Source: SKLM01 sp964450435
Lineage (GTDB): Bacteria > Chloroflexota > Anaerolineae > B4-G1
NCBI GenBank assembly: GCA_964450435.1
Contig: CAYVCX010000039.1
Span: 1 to 28,025 of the forward strand
Reading direction: 5' to 3'
Length of the DNA stretch: 28,025 nt
The notes beneath the pieces were generated by a model, which saw only the letters and a program-made list of their open reading frames with translations, was not told the DNA's origin and made no database searches. The position numbers were made by a program, and so were the translations under genes. Of this stretch, positions 7,635 to 14,789 are shown piece after piece. How positions within the stretch are numbered: position 1 is the first letter of the stretch; each line of letters starts with the position of its first letter.

Positions 7635-7666
7635 GCTCCCACGCCGTCAGATGCAGGCGTGGGAGC
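7635..7666 (+). promoter_or_regulatory. 11-bp hairpin in the rpmH 5' leader
   Basis: GCTCCCACGCC (7635-7645) and GGCGTGGGAGC (7656-7666) pair perfectly around a ten-base loop. The hairpin lies about 40 bases after the expected transcription start and 87 bases before the rpmH ATG. A smaller hairpin, CCGGC/GCCGG, follows at 7681-7698. No T tract follows, so it is more likely a regulatory or stabilizing leader element than a terminator. Confidence 0.5.
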
Positions 7667-7753
7667 GACTGTGTAAGCCTCCGGCTGCTGCGTGCCGGAC
7701 TCGCCACCCGGGGATAGCCGTTCTCGTCGTCTGAGTTGGTGAAGGAGAGGGAC

Positions 7754-7930
7754 ATGCCGAAGCGAACGTATCAGCCAAAGAAACGGAAGAGGAAGCGCAC
7801 CCACGGATACCTCGCGCGTCGATCCAGCAAGGCCGGACGGAAGATCCTGAAGCGGCGCCGAAAGAAGGGGCGCCAGCAGTTGAGCGTCGGCAAGCCGCAG
7901 GCGAAGAAACGAAACTGGAAGGAAGGCTAG
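7754..7930 (+). CDS. rpmH: 50S ribosomal protein L34
   Basis: The 58-residue, highly basic protein begins MPKRTYQPKKRKRKRTHGYL and contains the L34 core (KRTHGYLARRSSKAGRKILKRRR, read across residues 14-36). L34 binds 23S rRNA in the large ribosomal subunit. AAGGAGAG lies just upstream of the ATG, which fixes the start; an in-frame TTG 18 bases earlier would include the ribosome site itself. Typical L34 is about 44-47 residues, so this one carries a basic C-terminal extension of roughly 12-14 residues (SVGKPQAKKRNWKEG). It is followed 59 bases later by rnpA, the usual order, and is driven by the promoter at 7561-7589. Confidence 0.97.
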   Translation: MPKRTYQPKKRKRKRTHGYLARRSSKAGRKILKRRRKKGRQQLSVGKPQAKKRNWKEG

Positions 7931-7989
7931 TCTCGACGTTCCCGGGGCCGAGTGAATGGTCAATTGGTGCGGGGGACATAGAGCACCGC

Positions 7990-8325
7990 ATGGTGGAACG
8001 GAGAATTCGTCTCCGAGGCAGCGCTGATGTGCAAAGAGTCTATGATGACGGAGATTCTTGGTCCCATCCTCTGCTGGCCCTGATCGTTCGCCCCAACGAT
8101 TGCGGCTTCAGCCGTGTGGGAGTCACGGCCAGTCGCAGCGTGGGGGGTGCGGTAGAGCGCAATCGCGCGAAACGGCTCTTGCGCGAAGCTGCGCGCCATC
8201 TCTATCCAGAGATTAGGTCGAGGGGCTGGGACATAATGCTGGTGGCTCGCCCGAAGGTCGTCAACGCGAGGGAGGCGGAAGTGGAGCGGGCGCTGGCCGA
8301 GTTGCTGGAGCGAGCTGGATTGTAG
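7990..8325 (+). CDS. rnpA: Ribonuclease P protein component
   Basis: The 111-residue basic protein matches RnpA, which binds RNase P RNA for 5' maturation of tRNAs. The family signature is clear in GAVERNRAKRLLREA (about 53-67), the RNR-type helix, preceded by the central strand GFSRVGVTASRSV. The C-terminal WDIMLVARPKVV strand is also typical. The ATG at 7990 gives a normal family length, with a weak ribosome site (GCGGGGGA). It lies between rpmH and yidD, the conserved order. The RNase P RNA gene itself is not in the window. Confidence 0.96.
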   Translation: MVERRIRLRGSADVQRVYDDGDSWSHPLLALIVRPNDCGFSRVGVTASRSVGGAVERNRAKRLLREAARHLYPEIRSRGWDIMLVARPKVVNAREAEVERALAELLERAGL

Positions 8326-8381
8326 GAAAGCCCATCGCGGCGCTCAGAGAGAAGCTCAGCGCAATGCCCGATGTTGTCGAG

Positions 8382-8405
8382 GGAGCAGTCAACGGTTCCT
8401 GCTCC
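8382..8405 (+). repeat. 7-bp hairpin in the rnpA-yidD spacer
   Basis: GGAGCAG (8382-8388) pairs with CTGCTCC (8399-8405) around a ten-base loop, in the 121-base spacer. No T tract follows. It may modulate mRNA stability between rnpA and yidD, or be chance. Confidence 0.35.
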
Positions 8406-8446
8406 GAGCCCGGCGGGAATTGCGTTCTAGACCGAGAAGAAGAGGT

Positions 8447-8731
8447 ATGAAGTACGTCTTGCTGGGGGTCATACGCCTCTATCAGCTCACGCTATCGCGT
8501 GTGCTGCCACCTACGTGTCGGTTCCACCCCTCTTGTTCCCAATACGGCTACGAAGCCATCTCTCGCTACGGAGTCTGGCAGGGTGGCTGGCTGGCTGTGA
8601 AGCGGTTGACCCGTTGTCACCCGTTCAACCCGGGCGGTTACGACCCAGTCCGCGAGCCGGATGGGACTCGGAATACGTCTGTCGAGTTTCTCGACTCGGA
8701 CGGGTTCGTCAATTCATCGCAGGTCAGATGA
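8447..8731 (+). CDS. yidD: Membrane protein insertion efficiency factor YidD
   Basis: The 94-residue protein carries the YidD signature CRFHPSCSQYGYEAI followed by GGWLAVKRLTRCHPFNPGGYDPV, including the three conserved cysteines. YidD is a small inner-membrane-associated protein that assists YidC-dependent insertion. The N-terminus (MKYVLLGVIRLYQLTLS) is the amphipathic membrane-associating helix. I chose the ATG at 8447, just after GAAGAAGAGG; an earlier in-frame start lacks this site. The C-terminus past residue 75 is longer than usual and not conserved in type. Its stop overlaps an ATG of the next frame (ATGA at 8728). Confidence 0.95.
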   Translation: MKYVLLGVIRLYQLTLSRVLPPTCRFHPSCSQYGYEAISRYGVWQGGWLAVKRLTRCHPFNPGGYDPVREPDGTRNTSVEFLDSDGFVNSSQVR

Positions 8732-8754
8732 CCTTAGATCTGGAGGATAAGTCA

Positions 8755-9903
8755 TTGAACGGAGTCTTGACACGACGCTGGCCCATGGTAGTGGTGGTAT
8801 TGGGGGCACTGCTTCTGGTAGCGAGCGGCTGTGGGGCCGGGGACAGGGCCTCCAGTTGGACGGGGCTGACTCTCGTCGGTGAAAGGCTGTATGCAGCGGA
8901 TCTCCAGCAGGCCCGGCTGATGGACGCCATCACTGGAGATACGCTCTGGACGTTCCCCAACGACCCGGAGGAGACCAATCGGGGTCAGTTCTATGCCACC
9001 CCCGTCGTCAGCGACGCAGGACGGGTCTTCTTCGCCTCGCAACTGAACACAGGAGGTTTCTTCAGCCAGCGTCAGAGCATCGTCTGGGCACTGGATGCAG
9101 AGACCGGCGCGGAACTATGGCGCTTTGAAGGCGCATCCGGGGCCTACGTGGAGGGAGGAGCCCTGGGGAACGGCGTGTTCGTCATCGGCAACGGAAACGG
9201 CAACGTGTACGCGTTGGACGTGGAGAGCGGCTCGCTGCGGTGGACCCTGGAGACGGGGCATCGCGTCTGGGCTGCCCCTCTAATCGTCTCGGACACGGTC
9301 TACGTTGGTGCCATGGACCGGCAGCTCTATGCCATAGATCTGGCCACAGGGGACGTGAATTGGACATTCGGGAGAGAGGGTGCTTTCGGCGGCACACCGG
9401 CGTTGGCGGACGGCACGCTCTACATCGGTGCATTCGACAACGTGTTCTACGCCGTGGACGCCGAGACGGGCACCGAGCGCTGGCACTTCGAAGGCGAGGA
9501 CTGGTTCTGGGGCAGCCCCGCTGTGTACGACGACACGGTCTACGTGGTTGATGTGAAGGGGAGAGTCTACGCGCTCAACAGAACGAGCGGCGAAGAGCAT
9601 TGGCACCGGTTCCTCGTGACCGATCAGAACGAGCCCGTGCCTGTGCGTGCGGGACCCACGGTTGACGAGGGGGGCAACCAACTCTTCGTCACGGCAGAGA
9701 GCGGGACGTTGTACGCGCTGGACGCCGCTGATGGATCGACGAATTGGCGGCGGCCCGCGGACGGGCGCGGGCTTTCCGAGCCGGTTGTGAGCGAATCGCT
9801 GGTCTATCAGTCGCTCGTTCTGGGGACCCATCGCATCCGAGCCCTGCAGGTGGAAGATGGCCGAGAGGCCTGGGTGTTCCCAGCGGCAGGACAGGAAGAG
9901 TAG
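8755..9903 (+). CDS. PQQ-type beta-propeller lipoprotein (BamB-like fold)
   Basis: The likely start is the TTG at 8755, preceded by GGAGGA (8742-8747), giving 382 residues. An in-frame ATG at 8728 overlaps the yidD stop but has a poor ribosome site. The N-terminus is a lipoprotein signal: positive NGVLTRRW, a hydrophobic VVVVLGALLLV and the lipobox VASGC. The rest is repeated PQQ-like blades with motifs such as VYALDVESGSLRW, LYAIDLATGDVNW, FYAVDAETGTERW and LYALDAADGSTNW, seven or eight in all, forming a propeller outside the membrane. It sits between yidD and yidC, so a role in envelope protein assembly is plausible (inference). BamB itself belongs to outer-membrane assembly, which a monoderm would lack, so the function is open. 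Confidence 0.9.
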   Translation: MNGVLTRRWPMVVVVLGALLLVASGCGAGDRASSWTGLTLVGERLYAADLQQARLMDAITGDTLWTFPNDPEETNRGQFYATPVVSDAGRVFFASQLNTGGFFSQRQSIVWALDAETGAELWRFEGASGAYVEGGALGNGVFVIGNGNGNVYALDVESGSLRWTLETGHRVWAAPLIVSDTVYVGAMDRQLYAIDLATGDVNWTFGREGAFGGTPALADGTLYIGAFDNVFYAVDAETGTERWHFEGEDWFWGSPAVYDDTVYVVDVKGRVYALNRTSGEEHWHRFLVTDQNEPVPVRAGPTVDEGGNQLFVTAESGTLYALDAADGSTNWRRPADGRGLSEPVVSESLVYQSLVLGTHRIRALQVEDGREAWVFPAAGQEE

Positions 9904-9916
9904 GACAGGGATACGA

Positions 9917-10696
9917 ATGTTAGACTTCATCATTTATCCGTTCGCCAACTTGCTGCTGCTGCTGTATCGATACCTGGGACATAGCACGGTCGCGGCGATT
10001 GCCGCACTGACCATCCTGATTCGACTGCTGATCCTGCCGTTGACGTTCAGTCAACAGCGATCCGCGCAGAAGATGCAGGAGCTTCAACCGGAGATCGAGA
10101 AACTACGTGAGAAGTACGGGAACGATCAGGAGAAACTGGCCCAAGAACAGATGAAGCTTTGGCGCGAGGTGGGGGTCAACCCGATGGGCGGCTGCCTGCC
10201 TTTGGTGATCCAGCTACCAATTATGATTGCCCTCTACCGCGCGATCATCTTTGTTATTCCCTCGACACCCCTGGAGCTTTTCCAGTTCTCGGGCCACATC
10301 TTCATCGATGATTGGCTGCCCAGCCTGAACGGGCTCGTGCCGCTACAGAACATATTCCTGGGGATGGACCTGGGCCAGCCCCCCAGTCCAGGACAGTGGT
10401 GGTCATACTCACTACCGATCCTCGTCTTTGCCACGTCGTGGCTCCAACAGCGATTGTTGACCCCACCGAGCTCTGGAGATGGTCAGTCTCAGACGGAGAT
10501 GATGAGTCAGCAAATGCAGATTATGATGCCCCTGATGTTTGGGTTCATCTCCCTGCAGTACGCGATCGGTCTCTCCATCTATTTCATCATCTCCAACCTT
10601 TTCGGCCTGGTTCAGTTTTACTTCATTCGGAAGGATCGGGGGCAGGAGGCGCGTGAGGAGCCCACGCGCAGGCCCGCGAAGCGACCGAAGAAGTAA
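9917..10696 (+). CDS. yidC: Membrane protein insertase YidC/Oxa1 family
   Basis: The 259-residue protein is the short, monoderm-type YidC without the large periplasmic domain. It inserts and folds membrane proteins alone or with SecYEG. Visible features are a first membrane segment, the conserved groove Arg36 in LTILIRLLILPLTF, the cytoplasmic helical hairpin (about 46-85, rich in Gln, Glu and Lys), the NPMGGCLPLVIQLPIMIALY segment, and three further membrane segments including MMPLMFGFISLQYAIGLSIYF. A basic tail (RRPAKRPKK) may contact ribosomes. It starts 13 bases after the propeller gene and is followed by jag, the classic partner order. Confidence 0.96.
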   Translation: MLDFIIYPFANLLLLLYRYLGHSTVAAIAALTILIRLLILPLTFSQQRSAQKMQELQPEIEKLREKYGNDQEKLAQEQMKLWREVGVNPMGGCLPLVIQLPIMIALYRAIIFVIPSTPLELFQFSGHIFIDDWLPSLNGLVPLQNIFLGMDLGQPPSPGQWWSYSLPILVFATSWLQQRLLTPPSSGDGQSQTEMMSQQMQIMMPLMFGFISLQYAIGLSIYFIISNLFGLVQFYFIRKDRGQEAREEPTRRPAKRPKK

Positions 10697-10731
10697 CTGC
10701 TCTGTTTGCACGCCTCTGAGGAGTGAAGTAG

Positions 10732-11559
10732 ATGTCACAAAAGAAACAAGTAGTGGAATGTGCAGGAAGCGACGTTGACGCCGCTGTCGCCGCCGGTTTA
10801 GCACGCCTCGACGTTCCAAGAGATGCAGTAGAGGTTGAGGTGTTGGACGAGGGACGGCAGGGCATGTTCGGGTTGGGTGCGCGAGCAGCCCGGGTGCGCC
10901 TATCGGTCACGTCAGAGACGGAGCGCACGGCTGAGGCTGAACCAGCGGCCCCCTCGCCGCCGCCCCCCTCACCAGCAGCTCCTTCGGCCCCGCCGCCGTC
11001 CCGAGCGGACGAAGCGACGCAGGAGGAGGCCGCTCCAGAGGAGCCTGCCGAGGCCGACGCTGAGCAGCCAGAGCTGACGGAAAGAGACAAGATCGCCGGG
11101 GCGCGGGAGGTGATGGAAGGGCTGCTGAAGGCGATGCACCTGGGAGAGTCTCGCGTTGGGGTAGAGCGGGCTGAGCCCGGCCCGAACGAGGATGAAGTGC
11201 CCCCTCTCGTGATCGATGTGAGCGGGCCGGGGACTAACATTTTGATCGGGACGGATGGTCAGGTGTTACAGGCTTTTCAGTACATCACACGGCTGCTGGT
11301 GGGGCGCAGTATGAAGAGCTGGGTCCACGTGGTGGTGGACGTCCAGGGCTACAAGGCGAAGCGCGCCGATCGGCTTCGCGATCTCGCCCACCGCATGGCG
11401 GACCAGGCAGCGGATACAGACCGCGCCGTGATTCTGCAACCGATGCCCCCGCACGAGCGTCGGGTCGTCCACGTTGCGCTCTACGACGACCCGCGAGTGA
11501 CCACAGAGAGCATCTACGAAGGGGAACGGCGCCGGGTCACCATCCTTCCAAAAGAATAG
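10732..11559 (+). CDS. khpB: KH-R3H RNA-binding protein Jag/KhpB
   Basis: The 275-residue protein has a Jag_N domain (about 1-57, ending in GMFGLGARAARVRL), a low-complexity Pro/Ala/Glu linker (about 66-116), a KH domain (about 120-205, with the GxxG-type loop IGTDGQ at 172-177) and an R3H domain (about 206-273, with RRVVH at 243-247). KhpB proteins bind RNA and influence cell division and envelope growth in Gram-positive bacteria. The position immediately after yidC is the conserved one. The ATG at 10732 follows GAGGAG. The linker is longer and more proline-rich than usual. Confidence 0.94.
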   Translation: MSQKKQVVECAGSDVDAAVAAGLARLDVPRDAVEVEVLDEGRQGMFGLGARAARVRLSVTSETERTAEAEPAAPSPPPPSPAAPSAPPPSRADEATQEEAAPEEPAEADAEQPELTERDKIAGAREVMEGLLKAMHLGESRVGVERAEPGPNEDEVPPLVIDVSGPGTNILIGTDGQVLQAFQYITRLLVGRSMKSWVHVVVDVQGYKAKRADRLRDLAHRMADQAADTDRAVILQPMPPHERRVVHVALYDDPRVTTESIYEGERRRVTILPKE

Positions 11560-11752
11560 CGACCTGAGCTGGGATCCAGCGGATGGTACCGTCGCCCGTC
11601 GAATGCGGGGGACGGAAGTACCGGGGCAAGACTGGACGGCACACCGCATTGCCTCCTGGGGCGCAGGGTCGGGCAGCACGCAAGCGGAGCCTGCAGCAGA
11701 TACCGTCTGGGCGGGCCCACGGGGGGCCCTGCGAACATTCTGACCCATCGGA
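11560..11752. other. Spacer between jag and the PfkB gene
   Basis: These 193 bases hold no gene I can support. Two small GC hairpins are visible: GCTGG/CCAGC at about 11568-11580, and GGGCCC (11713-11718) with GGGCCC (11724-11729). No clear promoter or T-tract terminator is seen. Confidence 0.4.
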
Positions 11753-12622
11753 ATGGTTGAGCTCGATTACCTGGTCCTCGGTCACGCCACGCGCGACCTG
11801 AAGGGGGATGCCTTCACAGTCGGTGGCACGGCAACCTATGCTGCGCGCACCGCACAGGCCCTGGGGTGCCGAGTGGGCACAATCACGAGCACAGGTCCAG
11901 ACCTCGACCTGAGCGGCCCGTTGGGCGACATCCTGGTCACCCGCCTCGAGGCTCAGGAGACCACGACGTTCGAGAACAAGTACGTCGACGGACGGCGCCA
12001 ACAGGTGATTCACGGTACCGCCTGTCCACTGACGCCTGCTACGGTGCCAGAGGACTGGCGTCCAGCCATCGCCCACATAGGGCCAGTGGCACAGGAGTGT
12101 GATCCAGGCCTGGTCCGGAGCTTTGAGGAAGCCTTCGTGGGGGTGACACCCCAGGGGTGGATGCGCCAGCGGGACGAAGGAGGGCGGGTGAGGCGCTGCC
12201 GATGGAGAGACGCGCAGGAGGTGCTCCCGCACGCCGACGCCGTGGTGATGAGCGAGGAGGACATCGGGGGCAACAGGAATCTGGCGGCCGAGTATGCTGC
12301 CCAGACCGCGGTGGTGGCGCTGACGGAGGGGGCAGATGGCTGCACCGTCTATGCGGGTGGCGAAGCGCGCCGATTCGCTCCGCCGGGCGTGGTGGAGGTA
12401 GACCCCACAGGGGCCGGCGACGTCTTTGCAGCCTGCTTTTTCCGCGCGCTGCAACAGGGGCACGATCCCTGGGCTGCTGCACGGTTCGCGAACTGTCTCG
12501 CCGCCCGGTCGGTCACACGTTCGGGGCTCTCAGGCGTTCCGACGAGGGAGGAGGTCGCCCGCTGTAAGCGAGCTGTGCTGGGAGACGAGACCGACGATGC
12601 CCGTGGTCTACGCGCTGGCTAA
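11753..12622 (+). CDS. PfkB-family carbohydrate/nucleoside kinase
   Basis: The 289-residue protein is a ribokinase-like kinase. The N-terminal substrate region has GGTATYAARTAQALG (about 24-38). The C-terminal signature VDPTGAGDVFAACFF carries the catalytic Asp223 and the anion hole GAG. TEGADG is the usual nucleotide-site strand. The substrate cannot be named; the lid and ligand residues do not match ribokinase or fructokinase closely. The opening LDYLVLGHATRDL is typical of a Chloroflexota-type subgroup, from family memory. Its last 26 bases overlap the start of parA, implying translational coupling. The ATG has only a weak ribosome site. A 29-base relic matching its codons 8-17 lies at 20459-20487. 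Confidence 0.88.
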   Translation: MVELDYLVLGHATRDLKGDAFTVGGTATYAARTAQALGCRVGTITSTGPDLDLSGPLGDILVTRLEAQETTTFENKYVDGRRQQVIHGTACPLTPATVPEDWRPAIAHIGPVAQECDPGLVRSFEEAFVGVTPQGWMRQRDEGGRVRRCRWRDAQEVLPHADAVVMSEEDIGGNRNLAAEYAAQTAVVALTEGADGCTVYAGGEARRFAPPGVVEVDPTGAGDVFAACFFRALQQGHDPWAAARFANCLAARSVTRSGLSGVPTREEVARCKRAVLGDETDDARGLRAG

Positions 12623-13385
12623 TCAAAAAGGTGGGGTCGGCAAGACCACAACGGCGGTCAACCTGGGGGCGTATCTGATCGAACGAGGCCAGCGCGTCCT
12701 GCTGGTAGATATCGATCCTCAGGCCAATGCCACTTCGTCCCTTGGAGTTGACAAGCGTCACGTCTCGCCCTCGATCTACGACGTTCTGGTCAACGAAGTT
12801 TCGCTGGTCGATATTGTACGCCCCGTCGATGAGGCGGGACTCAAGCTGGCGCCATCGTCCCCTCATCTGGCCGGCGCGACAGTGGAGCTGGTCGGAATGC
12901 GCCGCCGCGAGCATCGACTGCGCCGAGCGGTGGACGAGGTCAGCGCAAGGTATGATTACGTGCTGATCGACTGTCCTCCCAGCCTGGGGGTCCTGACGGT
13001 GAGCGGTCTGACGGCAGCGGATGCCGTGATTGTCCCGGTGCAATGCGAGTACCTGGCCCTGGAGGGTCTGTCTCAACTGTCTCGGGCGATCAAGCTGGTG
13101 CGGAGAGCGTTGAATCCAGACCTGACGCTGCGCGGGCTGCTGATGACAATGTACGACGCGCGCACCAACCTCTCGCAACAGGTTGTTGAGGAAGTACGTC
13201 AGCACTTCGGGGAACGAGTTTTCGAGGCGGTCATCCCGCGCAACGTGCGTCTGAGTGAAGCGCCAAGCTTCGGCGTGCCTATCAGCGTCCACGCACCCAA
13301 CTCGGCTGGGGCAAAGGCGTACGCGGCGCTGGCAGACGAGCTGTTGGCAGGGGACAGGCGCCTGCCGCGACCGGCCGCGACTTGA
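12597..13385 (+). CDS. parA: Chromosome-partitioning ATPase ParA (Soj)
   Basis: The 262-residue protein is a compact chromosomal ParA without an N-terminal HTH. It has the deviant Walker A KGGVGKTT (11-18, both lysines present), switch I DIDPQAN (38-44), Walker B YVLIDCPPS and a C-terminal NVRLSEAPSFG motif typical of Soj. ParA binds DNA non-specifically as an ATP dimer and moves ParB-parS complexes. I chose the ATG at 12597, a few bases after GGGAG (12581-12585), because the protein starts cleanly with MPVVYALANQKGG. It overlaps the PfkB gene by 26 bases and is followed 19 bases later by parB. Confidence 0.97.
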   Translation: MPVVYALANQKGGVGKTTTAVNLGAYLIERGQRVLLVDIDPQANATSSLGVDKRHVSPSIYDVLVNEVSLVDIVRPVDEAGLKLAPSSPHLAGATVELVGMRRREHRLRRAVDEVSARYDYVLIDCPPSLGVLTVSGLTAADAVIVPVQCEYLALEGLSQLSRAIKLVRRALNPDLTLRGLLMTMYDARTNLSQQVVEEVRQHFGERVFEAVIPRNVRLSEAPSFGVPISVHAPNSAGAKAYAALADELLAGDRRLPRPAAT

Positions 13386-13404
13386 TCACTGGGGGAGGCG
13401 AACG

Positions 13405-14271
13405 ATGGCATCACGCAAGATTGGACTGGGCAAAGGACTGGAATCGCTCATTCCGACCGCTGAGGAAGGGCAACTGGAAGCAAGGCAGGGTGTGCTTGAG
13501 GTTCCGCTGGCTGCCATCTCACCCAACCCCCATCAACCCCGGTCAGACATCCGAGAGCAGGACCTGTTGGAGCTTGCCGCCTCGATTGAGGAGCATGGGA
13601 TCATCCAGCCGCTCGTGGTCACAGAGACGGTGGACGGCTATCAACTGATCGCCGGCGAACGGCGCTGGCGCGCCGCCCGGGTGGCTGGCCAGGACAGGGT
13701 TCCGGTTCTCGTCAAGGACGTGGCTCCCAGCCAGGTCCTCGAATTGGCCCTGGTGGAGAACCTGCAGAGATCCGATCTGAACCCGCTGGAGGAAGCGATG
13801 GCCTTCCAGCAACTGGCGGAGGAGTTTGAGTTGACGCAGAAGCAAATCGCCCAGCGGGTGGGGAAGAGCCGAACCGCGGTCTCAAACACGTTGCGGCTGT
13901 TGACGGCAGCCCGGTCCGTGCGTGAGGCCCTGTTGAAGGAGGAGATCAGCGAGGGGCACGCGCGAGCGCTGCTGGGACTGGAGAGCAGCGCGGCCCAGGA
14001 TGCGGCACTCCAGACCGTTCTGAAGCAGGAGTTGAACGTGCGCCAGACCGAGGAGCTGGTGCGTCGACTGGTCGGGCGTGAGGAGGAGCGAAGATCCCGC
14101 CGCCAGCCGTCGCCGGAGACTCGAGAGATCGAGAACCGTTTCCGAGAGGCGCTCGGCACCAGGGTCAGCCTGAAGCGGAAAGGCGAGGGCGGCCGGCTAA
14201 TTGTGTACTTTTACTCCGAAGAGGAGCTCGCAGCCCTCTACGAACGAATCGTCGAAGATAGGACGCCATAG
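13405..14271 (+). CDS. parB: Chromosome-partitioning CTPase ParB (Spo0J)
   Basis: The 288-residue protein has the N-terminal ParA-interaction segment (GLGKGLESLIP, about 7-17). The CTP-binding/clamp domain carries QPRSDI, GERRWRA (84-90) and ENLQRSDLNP (118-127). A helix-turn-helix region spans about 143-165 (LTQKQIAQRVGKSRTAVSNTLRLL), and a C-terminal dimerization domain follows. ParB loads at parS and slides as a CTP-dependent clamp. GGGGGAGG precedes the ATG. No parS-like palindrome was found in the window by eye. The start is preferred over upstream in-frame ATGs, which fall inside parA. Confidence 0.97.
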   Translation: MASRKIGLGKGLESLIPTAEEGQLEARQGVLEVPLAAISPNPHQPRSDIREQDLLELAASIEEHGIIQPLVVTETVDGYQLIAGERRWRAARVAGQDRVPVLVKDVAPSQVLELALVENLQRSDLNPLEEAMAFQQLAEEFELTQKQIAQRVGKSRTAVSNTLRLLTAARSVREALLKEEISEGHARALLGLESSAAQDAALQTVLKQELNVRQTEELVRRLVGREEERRSRRQPSPETREIENRFREALGTRVSLKRKGEGGRLIVYFYSEEELAALYERIVEDRTP

Positions 14272-14317
14272 GGTGGTCCGGGTGGGATCGCCTGAGACTG
14301 ATGGAGGAAGAGCGACG

Positions 14318-14698
14318 GTGGACAAGAGAATCTCAGACGCTGTCAAAGAGCGAGCTCAAGACAACAAGTTGAGCTGCGCCGCGGCTTTCCGCATTGCCGA
14401 GCAATTGGAGATAAACCCCTTGCGAGTGGGGGAAACGGCAGATGAGCTGGAGGTGCAGCTCACTCGCTGCCAGCTCGGGCTCTTCGGCTACGATGGGGAG
14501 GAACGGATCGTACATCCGGCGGAGGAAGTACCATCAGAGTTGGAACCGGCCATCCGGGAAGGGTTGATCCTGGGTCGACTGCCGTGCGCGGTGGCGTGGG
14601 CCCTGGCCAACCGCTTCGACGCGGGTCGGCTGGAGGTGGCGAACGCCATCGAGAAGCTCGGCATCCGCATCGGGCAGTGCCAGCTGGGGACCTTCTAG
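14318..14698 (+). CDS. Conserved-looking protein with two CQLG repeats, function unknown
   Basis: The start is the GTG at 14318, with GGAGGAAG (14303-14310) upstream, giving 126 residues. The protein is an internal duplication. Repeat 1 (about 18-60) runs from LSCAAAFRIAEQL to RCQLGLFG; repeat 2 (about 86-126) runs from LPCAVAWALANRF to QCQLGTF. Each unit has a helical part beginning L-x-C-A and a closing C-Q-L-G-x-F, and each helical part could form a small winged-helix or metal-site fold. I do not recognise a named family. The paired cysteines in each repeat might bind metal or form a redox pair (inference). It lies between parB and a uracil-DNA glycosylase, 46 bases after parB. Confidence 0.8.
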   Translation: MDKRISDAVKERAQDNKLSCAAAFRIAEQLEINPLRVGETADELEVQLTRCQLGLFGYDGEERIVHPAEEVPSELEPAIREGLILGRLPCAVAWALANRFDAGRLEVANAIEKLGIRIGQCQLGTF

Positions 14699-14789
14699 GC
14701 CCCCGGGCGCGGCGGTACATCCAGGCCCCACTGCACGGGAGTCAGGGCGGCCCTGGCCTGAACGCCGCGCTCTGTCGACGGAGACAGCA

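Larger units (their letters stand above)
6937..7753. other. Gene-free structured spacer between the CpaF fusion gene and rpmH
   Basis: I find no convincing protein gene in these 817 bases. Open frames on both strands lack family-like sequence or good ribosome sites. The spacer carries the hairpins, inverted-repeat segment, terminator and promoter listed separately. I looked for RNase P RNA, SRP RNA, tmRNA and tRNA hallmarks and saw none. No good DnaA box (TTATCCACA) is visible, although this is the classic position of an origin beside rpmH. The part between about 7000 and 7220 shows nothing I can name. Confidence 0.6.
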
